DNA of 23,126 nt from assembly GCA_003427395.1 (NCBI GenBank), contig BFEA01000140.1, forward strand, positions 730,200 through 753,325, given 5' to 3'. Positions 17,638 through 23,126 of this stretch are shown here, in pieces. Made by a program: the position numbers and the translations under genes. This stretch comes from Chara braunii. Taxonomy: Eukaryota; Streptophyta; Charophyceae; Charales; Characeae. Under the pieces are notes generated by a model, which had not been told where the DNA came from, made no database searches, and worked only from the letters and a program-made list of their open reading frames with translations. Within the stretch, counting starts at the first letter, position 1. Each line of letters starts with the position of its first letter.

Positions 17638-18081
17638 GCGCCTTGAGGGACTAACCTCTCGACGCTAGACAATCGCCAAGGCGGTTGTGGGACCTACCCT
17701 CTTCAGCAACCTACGAGGATGAGTGGTAGGCGGTCCAAGGCTCTTTGTAGCAGCTCAGTTCCGTCATCGGAGGCCTTCAAACAGGTCAACCGGTTTGGCT
17801 TTTGCAGTTGCTATGGACTTGAACGTCTAGCTAAAAAAATAATAAAAAGCAAAACTTGGAATGGGATCTCCCTTCTCTTTGGATGCGATTCCTGTCGCCA
17901 GAATCAACACAAGAAATATCTAAATGCCCTTAAACACATGAAATCAACACAGTCGAAGAATTCCAATCTCTGGCAAGTTCGGATGCCGGCGCAATTCACG
18001 TTTTGCGGTTTGTCAGATCGTTTGTGCCACCCGACTGCAATTTTGCGCCTTTCTTTTGTGGCATCGGGAATTTAGAGAGGA

Positions 18082-18083
<2 letters not shown>
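17638..18083. other. no gene recognised
   Basis: A 118-codon plus-strand frame begins at an ATG at 17719. It ends within the fourth AGTTCGGAT repeat (17976) and resembles nothing known. I treat it as unsupported. Confidence 0.4.

Positions 18084-18139
<56 letters not shown>
18084..18139. repeat. 56-base poly-G
   Basis: An uninterrupted G run of 56 bases follows AGAGGA and is followed by TGATGCCGGGTGGGG. Runs this long are rare in genomes and are a known artefact of two-colour sequencing, so the flanks may not be truly adjacent. Confidence 0.95.
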
Positions 18140-18140
<1 letters not shown>

Positions 18141-18214
18141 GATGCCGGGTGGGGTGGGGTGAAAGACACATGTTCCTAGTGTTCGCCCTTACACTTTGCT
18201 CTAGTGTTTTGCAG

Positions 18215-19055
18215 GGTGTGGAGACGAATTCGAATCGCTCGTTCAATCCTCAATGGAGAGTTCGATCGACTTTCGAAACGGAAACCTTGTCCACGACACC
18301 GACGACTACATGACGACGGAAAGCACGGTTCAACGAACGACCGCATGAACCTGGCTATGGACGCCGAACAGGTCACCGACTTGCATTTCCACCTAGAAGA
18401 CCTGTAGTTGTCCCCAACGAGCACTTTCGACAGTCCGTTGTTCCAACACTCGAGTGTTCCGTTTACTAGAAAACAAAGTCTTGCTTTTCGTGAAAACCTT
18501 GGGGGTTGCATCCATTTGCCTAGCGCTTTGGCGACACCATCCGCAGGTGAAGAGTCGTCTGCCTCCCAAAACGAGTTTCACGCTTCTGGCGAGGTGCACC
18601 TCAAAACTTTGCCGGACAACTCTTGCGTGCCGATGGCTACTTCTTTCACAACCTCTGATGCCGAGACTGAGAAGTTGGTGGGCACTGATTACTCTGGGCA
18701 ACAATCCTTGTCCAGTGAGTCGTTACAGCAAGCTAGCCACAGTAGTACAATGTTGGTTGCCACCGACTATTCTTCGGAGGAACTGTCGACGACGCGGGCG
18801 AGTCCAATGCAAGTGCAATCTCATGATGCGATTCATGTTGAGAGCCAACCTGGGTCGGAAGTGTCTGTCAGGGCCGATAGAGAAAAAATGGCAATACTAC
18901 AAATTTTGTTTGCACCTCTATCAAGGGAGAGAAAACCGTATACCATGGCTAATAGGAATGCAAGGAAGGCAGAGCCGTACAAAAGAGCAAAAGACATGCT
19001 GTTCGAAAAGAAACTGCTTATGGTACGCGGCATCTATATGATACCCGCGGCCTAG
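18215..19055 (+). pseudogene. broken or multi-exon coding region, unknown product
   Basis: After an acceptor-like TAGTGTTTTGCAG (AG at 18213-18214) one frame reads CGDEFESLVQSSMESSIDFR and on to a TGA at 18346. The frame one base back then reads MNLAMDAEQVTDLHFHLEDL to a TAG at 18405-18407, and stays open beyond it for 215 more codons to a TAG at 19053-19055. The long part is Ser/Thr/Glu-rich, with a repeated phrase (VGTDYSGQQSLSSESL and VATDYSSEELS). It ends in a basic tail (NARKAEPYKRAKDML, EKKLLMVRGIYMIPAA). I recognise no family. Either one frameshift and one stop have broken a gene, or short introns lie here (for example an acceptor-like TTTACTAG at 18463-18470). An alternative 195-codon frame over the same bases is Trp/Arg/Leu-rich and less natural. 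Confidence 0.4.
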
Positions 19056-19066
19056 GCCACGGGTAT
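19041..19066. other. 26-bp palindrome ATACCCG-C-GGCCTAGGCC-A-CGGGTAT
   Basis: Twelve of thirteen base pairs match, with only C19048/A19059 unpaired and no spacer. It overlaps the stop codon of the preceding open frame. It could be a cruciform or RNA hairpin. Confidence 0.85.
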
Positions 19067-19069
19067 TTC

Positions 19070-19091
19070 GGCCTCTGCGGCCGATGAGGCC
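19070..19091. other. 22-bp GC-rich palindrome, two overlapping SfiI-type sites
   Basis: GGCCTC..CGGCCG..GAGGCC pairs at 9 of 11 positions. It contains GGCCTCTGCGGCC and GGCCGATGAGGCC, both of the GGCCN5GGCC form. It lies 42 bases before the adapter sequence, so a library or cloning origin should be considered along with a genomic one. Confidence 0.75.
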
Positions 19092-19133
19092 CAGCCTGCG
19101 GCCTGGTTTTTCAATATTCCTCCCCCCCTACCC

Positions 19134-19171
19134 CTGTCTCTTATACACATCTAGATGTGTATAAGAGACAG
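19134..19171. other. Nextera mate-pair junction adapter (artefact)
   Basis: CTGTCTCTTATACACATCT (19134-19152) is followed directly by its exact reverse complement (19153-19171). This is the Tn5 mosaic end in the head-to-head form used as the circularisation junction in Nextera mate-pair libraries. Its translation gives MYKRQ, a familiar contaminant peptide. It is not genomic, and the bases on either side need not be neighbours in the genome. Confidence 0.97.
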
Positions 19172-19198
19172 GGTTTGAATCCTGAGCAAATCATCAGA

Positions 19199-19232
<34 letters not shown>
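19172..19232 (+). repeat. second copy of the 14321 repeat, probably chimeric
   Basis: The 30 bases after the adapter (GGTTTGAATCCTGAGCAAAT then CATCAGAGGA) are identical to 14321-14350 and are likewise followed by a long T run. The only difference is the loss of CGA before the T run. This may be the other end of a circularised library fragment. Confidence 0.7.
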
Positions 19233-19233
<1 letters not shown>

Positions 19234-20307
19234 TGAGTTCGAAAAGGTTGCACGCTACCTTTCTTTGTGTAATGCAAAGAAAACAAACAAAAAAAAAAGG
19301 AAACATGAATTTTCTACTTTTTTGCTATGTGCTTTCGTGATTGTGATTGTACTCGTCTTTCATTGACTGAAAGGGCACACAGATGCAACTCTTAGGACAC
19401 ACTGACACTTGGCCCACCAAATCCCGAAATCAGAAAATGAGCGGCCAGATCGAGCACTGGCGAAGACCCTAACTATAGTTTCATCCGGTCGCCAGACCCG
19501 GAATCATCAGGGGTCGGTCACGGTGGAGACAACTCCAATGTGCCGCGGGCGACTATGAATAGGATCTCGAGTCAAAACCTACCGAAAACTATGAAAAGAC
19601 AAAGAGCTCTACAGAAGTCTCCAGAAGAGCCGTCACTAGGCTCCCCGCCTTAATCCACATCATCGGCCCGAAAAAACCAAGGTCACGCACCTTACCCCCC
19701 TAAATCTAAGAACCCCCACTAATGCCCCTGTGACGAACTATTTTCTGTAATTGCGCGGCTTTCTGAGCGAAGCTGCTTGGGGAATATGGCGGGTAGGATG
19801 GGTGAACTGTGGGAAGAGGGGTCGGGCAGGCAAATTGCATGGATGTCCTCGTTTCTTTTTGTTTTCTGTTGGAAGTTGTCGGATCGGTGTCGAGAAAATC
19901 TCGTGCCAACGGTTGGGTAGCCACGCCTTGGTGAGCGCGAGAAATAACTGTATCATAGCTTCTTTCTTGTTCTCGTGTGAGCACTGGGAATTTTGGCGCG
20001 ATCATCGCACAGGAATATCGTTTTTGAATTTTCAACTGATGACGAGCCCGTGGGGGCTCGCGGAATTGTTTTTTCACGTCTACTTTTTCGGAATTTCCTT
20101 TCTGCAATTAGGACTTAAGTTAGGAATTTAGGTACTCTGAATTTTGTTGCGCCGCGCTTACGTGCATCTTGTTGCGTAGGGAACTGGGCTCCGACTGGAT
20201 CGCGCCCTTAATCTTGTGTAGTTGTCGCTTTTGGTGGGCGCGATTGTAGTTGTATTTTTCTTCTCTCTTGATTTCCTCGTATTTGCCCGCCTTCTTCTTC
20301 CTCGTCT
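19233..20307. other. no gene recognised
   Basis: Over 1 kb of mixed DNA. Frames of 126 codons (plus, 19751-20131) and 133 codons (minus, 19706-20107) overlap each other, and neither matches a known family. TGTGACGAACTATTTT at 19731 could be the start of an LTR, but no matching second copy or primer-binding site is present in the window. Confidence 0.35.
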
Positions 20308-20313
20308 TATATA
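20308..20313 (+). promoter_or_regulatory. TATA box candidate
   Basis: TATATA in a pyrimidine-rich context (CTCGTCTTATATATTCTG). No clear gene follows it closely. It would suit either a host promoter or the U3/R border of an LTR. Confidence 0.25.
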
Positions 20314-20911
20314 TTCTGTTCTAATTGGCCGGAGCGCTTGCAAGACCGGATCGATGTGTGGAGTGTGGCAACGACCCCCACGCTGCGGCCTAGCCATGCA
20401 AACGTAGGCACTTCCTCTCTTCTCCTCTTGTCCACCTGTGCTTAATCCTGTACCTTTCACGCAGGCGTACATGCTCGAAATTTTGCAAACGGGATTAGTC
20501 TGCTCTCTAAGAATTTCGAGGTTAGCGCGATCAGTGAGGGTCGGCTAACGAGCAAGTTTGGAAGGTAATTGAGTGTGAGAGTTGGGCGATCCGACGAGCT
20601 GGTGTCGGGTATGCGGGGTTGACGTGCAGGGCCGCGACAGACTGTGGCGCACGGGCGAACCTGGCTTGCATGCTCTAACCAAGCGGGGTGACAACTCTGC
20701 GTTGATACGCGGCGACGGACTGCCGGTATCGGGGGTGTACAATCGGGAGAAAGAGAGAGAGAGTGGTTGTGGGTGTGAGATGAGGTTCTTCCTTTGTTCA
20801 TCTGTATAATTTTGGATCTGATATGGCCGATTTTATCGTGACCTTTTTGAACTTCTCTGCGTAAATCGTCTCGGATTTTCCTTATCGTTTTTTCTTTGTA
20901 CATATGCATGA
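20314..20911. other. no gene recognised
   Basis: GC-rich then T-rich DNA. A 155-codon minus-strand frame (20457-20924) and a 75-codon plus-strand frame (20582-20809) share the region, and neither is convincing. Confidence 0.35.
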
Positions 20912-20917
20912 AATAAA
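20912..20917 (+). terminator. poly(A) signal candidate AATAAA
   Basis: AATAAA lies after TTTGTACATATGCATG and before a T-rich tract. TGTA- and T-rich elements around AATAAA are the usual layout of a eukaryotic 3' end, with cleavage expected near 20935. No upstream coding exon is identified. Confidence 0.35.
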
Positions 20918-21303
20918 TGTGCATTCCCTTTTATTAGTGATCTTTTCGGATTTACAATCTTGTTTTGTCTCTGTCTGCTATTCACTTGCGTGAGCTATAC
21001 CCTCAGATCTGGTTGAAAGCGCTCGTTATGGATGTTTGGGTTTAGTCGTTAGCACTCGATCTCCAAGAGTGTTGTGAGAAGTTGATTGTCCTTTCCCCTC
21101 CTTCGCCCCCCCTCTTTTTTTTTACTTGTATAGCATGTATTGGTCGGATCTCACCCAACGTAGCATGCGTAACATATTTGCATGTATGCCGAACGCGATC
21201 GGTATACTGAACCAATCCGTTGTTTCTCGCGTGTGTGCTCGTTTGCGTGAGTCAGTTTTGAACCTCGTATAAGGATGCAGTGGACCGAACTTGCTAAACG
21301 GAT
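20918..21303. other. 5' region of the 160-residue ORF
   Basis: No coding frame recognised. GTATAAGG at 21267-21274 is TATA-like but sits only about 30 bases before the ATG, which would leave almost no leader. An earlier out-of-frame ATG at 21275 opens an 18-codon frame that overlaps the ORF start. Confidence 0.35.
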
Positions 21304-21786
21304 ATGGCTGCAGAATTTCCCTCTTGGATGACTGATCGTGAGAGCCTGAGGGACCCGGAATATCGAGAATACTGGGAAAATGAACGACTCAGATGGCGGG
21401 GGAACTTAAGAAATCCGGAATTCCCCTTTCAGACAGAGAACGATCGATTGTGCGCAAGGGACTTTGACTGTGCCGTAACTAACGATCCTAGGGGCCCCGA
21501 CTACCCGGATACTTATAACACACAATATTTAATATCCCCCGGCTTCGTCGTTGTTACCACCAACTTCCCTCCCTTTCACCTCCCCCTTCGATATCACCAG
21601 CTCACGGTGGTGCCGTGGAATTCCATAGCTCGCTACTGGCCCCGCAAACCCTGCGAAAAGTGTCGGAGGCATCAGGCATATCAAGCCTCGGAAATCGCTC
21701 GGCGAACCCGAATCGAAGCCGAGTGGTACCAACAACCAGCCGAACCGCGCGACCAACCGCGAAGGCGAAACCAGAGGAGATGGTGA
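21304..21786 (+). CDS. orphan hypothetical protein, 160 residues
   Basis: This is the cleanest complete ORF in the window. The ATG has a good context (GATATGG, G at -3 and +4) and is the first after an in-frame TAA at 21295. It ends at a TGA at 21784-21786. The protein is rich in Trp, Tyr, Arg, Glu and Pro. Residues 1-50 are charged and aromatic (TDRESLRDPEYREYWENERL). The middle has a hydrophobic patch (LISPGFVVVTTNFPPFHLPL). Then follow one CxxC (KPCEKC, residues about 116-121) and a basic C-terminus (PRRRNQRRW). No signal peptide or obvious membrane helix is visible. I know of no family that fits. A hAT transposase remnant starts in another frame right at its 3' end, so it may be a host gene, a captured fragment, or the accessory ORF of a transposon. 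The lack of low complexity supports real coding. Confidence 0.5.
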   Translation: MAAEFPSWMTDRESLRDPEYREYWENERLRWRGNLRNPEFPFQTENDRLCARDFDCAVTNDPRGPDYPDTYNTQYLISPGFVVVTTNFPPFHLPLRYHQLTVVPWNSIARYWPRKPCEKCRRHQAYQASEIARRTRIEAEWYQQPAEPRDQPRRRNQRRW

Positions 21787-21790
21787 TTTT

Positions 21791-22010
21791 CATCTTCGAG
21801 TTTGGAAGCTGACGAAAATTGAGTCCGTTGGCAGGGACAATGTTGTTGGGATTTTGTTCGAGAATGCAAGAGTGTTTAGATCTGTCGATGCTGTGATAGT
21901 GGAAGAGTACCCCGAGATCTTTAGTCTGGGATGCACTGCACATGCCATCTGCCTTATGCTGCACGACATCTTCGGTTTTCCTTCTATACATAAACCACGA
22001 CGGGTGGCCT
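21791..22010 (+). pseudogene. hAT-type transposase remnant (DUF659-like)
   Basis: One frame reads KLTKIESVGRDNVVGILFEN, ARVFRSVDAVIVEEYPEIFS and LGCTAHAICLMLHDI. This matches the order seen in plant hAT/DUF659 proteins: VGxxNVVQVVTDNAxN, then EKxPxIxWTPCAAHCIDLMLEDI. The Cys and His of the C-x2-H core are at 21932-21934 and 21941-21943. The Asp of the usual TDNA box is replaced by Glu (FENA), removing an acidic residue typical of the family, and no start codon, BED finger or dimerisation domain is visible. The frame runs on to 22120, but the similarity ends near 22000. I infer an old, inactive fragment. It is not a working transposase. Confidence 0.65.
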
Positions 22011-22199
22011 ACCTTCTTTCTTATAAATACGCCCTGCACATACCCTCTTGCGCTTTTACCCCCGAAACTTGCCACAGGAGATCTCAGATCCGACCTGGGA
22101 CTCCACCCCCACTTTCCTAAAATCCTTGGCACACCTCTTTCTTGCACTTCCAGGCCCCCATCCTACTCCGATCAGGAAGTCGCGCTGGGTAGCTCACCC
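22011..22199. other. junction between the hAT and RT remnants
   Basis: No clear homology. The minus strand may hold the decayed C-terminal part of the RT element (a frame reading GYVQGVFIRKKVGHPSWFMYRRK), but the match is too weak to assign. Confidence 0.3.
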
Positions 22200-22890
22200 A
22201 TCAGTCCCAGAACCCCTTGAATTTCCTTGAAAAATTGCACAAAGCATCATCAAACCATTTGTCCGAGAAACCCCCTCAGACGCAACTCAATTTTTAAGGA
22301 GAGAAGAAAGAAAACCTTCGCACCCTCGAGACTGGTCAACCTTTTTGCCCTATGCAAAAATGACCCAATCACAGCGAGCTTCTGTTGTCTACTCGCGTAC
22401 AAACCCACTTCCTGCAGATTCTGGAAACATATCCCCTTTTCCAACAGTGTCACGCAGTTATGATTTTATGAGTTGCCGCGCATTTGACCCCTTTAGGCCA
22501 GTCAAGATTCCATACCCTGCATCCCAGGAATTCCCAACAACCTGTCTTGTTTGTGCACTCCAGCGTTAACTTGTCATCATAAGAAGTCTCAAAACCCTTC
22601 AAAATCCACAAAGCCCTACACAGAGAATCATCATCACCACATATGTATTTGATGAAAATCGACACATCGTCAATAAGCCTAATACCATGAACCAAACCCT
22701 TGTCAATCCCCAAAGAAGAAAGGAAAGAGAATTCCGAGAAAACACACAACAAACAGGCAATAGCCGGGCTAGATGGTTTGCGCATGGGAATTCCCACGCC
22801 CTGATTCAAGATTTTCTCACAGGCGCTCACATACCTGTTGTCAAGGTCAAATATAAAAAAAATCCAAAATTATATCATAACTCAAAAACG
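22200..22890 (-). pseudogene. reverse transcriptase remnant of a retroelement
   Basis: On the minus strand, 22830-22450 encodes QGVGIPMRKPSSPAIACLLC, equivalent to RT motif 4/B (QGxPMGxPxSP). It is followed by LVHGIRLIDDVSIFI, the catalytic motif 5/C with IDD where YxDD is usual, and then by WEFLGCRVW, the motif 6/D region. At 22450 a stop is met, and the story continues from 22453 in a frame shifted by one base: GLYASRQQKLAVIGSFLHRA and LRLRGFLGQMV, the thumb-like part. A further shift near 22250 gives FDDALCNFSRKFKGFWD. Motif A lies upstream of an in-frame TAA and is missing. The style is closest to Penelope-like or non-LTR RTs of algae and plants, and not to gypsy/copia. Truncation and at least two frameshifts make it inactive. 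Confidence 0.7.
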
Positions 22891-22993
22891 AACAACCTTC
22901 CAAAGTTTTTCCCGTCCACATCCTTGCACTCTTTCCTCATTTTGTGATTTTTTTTTTTTTTTTTACCATTTTGTGATTTTGCAAGTTTGACGC

Positions 22994-23011
22994 CCTAGTG
23001 TGAGTATGCTC
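22994..23011 (+). mobile_element. right end of the 4157-4292 MITE family
   Basis: CCTAGTGTGAGTATGCTC matches CCTAGTGTGAGCATGCTC at 4271-4288 at 17 of 18 positions. No matching left end is found upstream in the window, so this copy is truncated or heavily decayed. Confidence 0.55.
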
Positions 23012-23108
23012 CTCCTTCCTTTACAAGGACTCGATCTGGATGCTCATTTTGTTTTTTTGGGAATGATCCGAAACTTTTTATTAGCAAATGGAGAACAAGA
23101 GGTCATCG

Positions 23109-23126
23109 AAAAAAAAAAAAAAAAAA
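23109..23126. repeat. poly-A at the right edge
   Basis: 18 A close the window, mirroring the poly-T at the left edge. Confidence 0.9.

Noticed and set aside
17719-18075. 118-codon plus-strand frame with an ATG
   Set aside because: Its 3' part overlaps the dispersed AGTTCGGAT repeat and the composition is unremarkable.
19157-19366. Plus-strand open frame starting MYKRQ
   Set aside because: Its start lies inside the Nextera adapter.
19706-20131. Opposed 126- and 133-codon frames on the two strands
   Set aside because: They shadow each other. Neither has a start context, splice signals or a recognisable domain.
20457-20924. 155-codon minus-strand frame
   Set aside because: Ser/Pro/Arg mix with no motif, and it overlaps a plausible plus-strand 3' end (AATAAA).
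21602-22147. 181-codon minus-strand frame
   Set aside because: Antisense shadow of the 160-residue ORF and the hAT remnant.

Overview
This window looks like nuclear DNA from a repeat-rich eukaryote. It has long (CT)n, (GT)n and (CTAT)n microsatellites, long poly-T and poly-G runs, candidate splice acceptors with pyrimidine tracts, Pol III A/B-box sequences, foldback (MITE-like) elements, and decayed hAT and reverse-transcriptase genes. There are no bacterial operons, Shine-Dalgarno sites or long gene arrays. A charophyte alga such as Chara, or another streptophyte or protist, would fit. That is an impression only: no gene here fixes the species. The sequence is a draft scaffold, with an 899-base N gap (10527-11425), single N joins at 5684 and 14383, and ends lying in poly-T and poly-A.

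Layout. 1-1660: AT-rich DNA with several tandem duplications and a TTGAA/TTGAAA array. 1771-2831: a TATA box and the best long open frame, coding for a Ser-rich, mostly disordered protein whose 5' end is unclear. 2832-5750: non-coding, with a 45-bp minisatellite, two foldback elements and a degenerate tandem array. 5776-10335: three short candidate exons, each after a strong pyrimidine tract and AG, set in microsatellite-rich DNA with another foldback element. 11426-13620: three copies of a second foldback family. 12900-16180: four copies of a SINE-like 3' body, one joined to a tRNA-like head, plus a 1-kb purine-rich compound satellite. 16300-18000: degenerate repeats with a 520-bp period. 18215-19055: a broken or multi-exon coding region, ending in two GC-rich palindromes.

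19134-19171 is exactly the Nextera mate-pair junction adapter, so it is library sequence and not biology. The DNA on either side of it should not be trusted as contiguous. From 19233 the right part holds a possible promoter and poly(A) region, an intact 160-residue orphan ORF (21304-21786), a hAT/DUF659 transposase remnant (+ strand) and a reverse-transcriptase remnant (- strand).

I see no set of genes working together as a pathway. The window is mainly a record of transposon insertion, decay and satellite expansion around a few possible host exons. No convincing new biological system was found. The features most worth following are the three-copy foldback family, the SINE family, the orphan 160-residue ORF, the palindrome pair and the adapter artefact.
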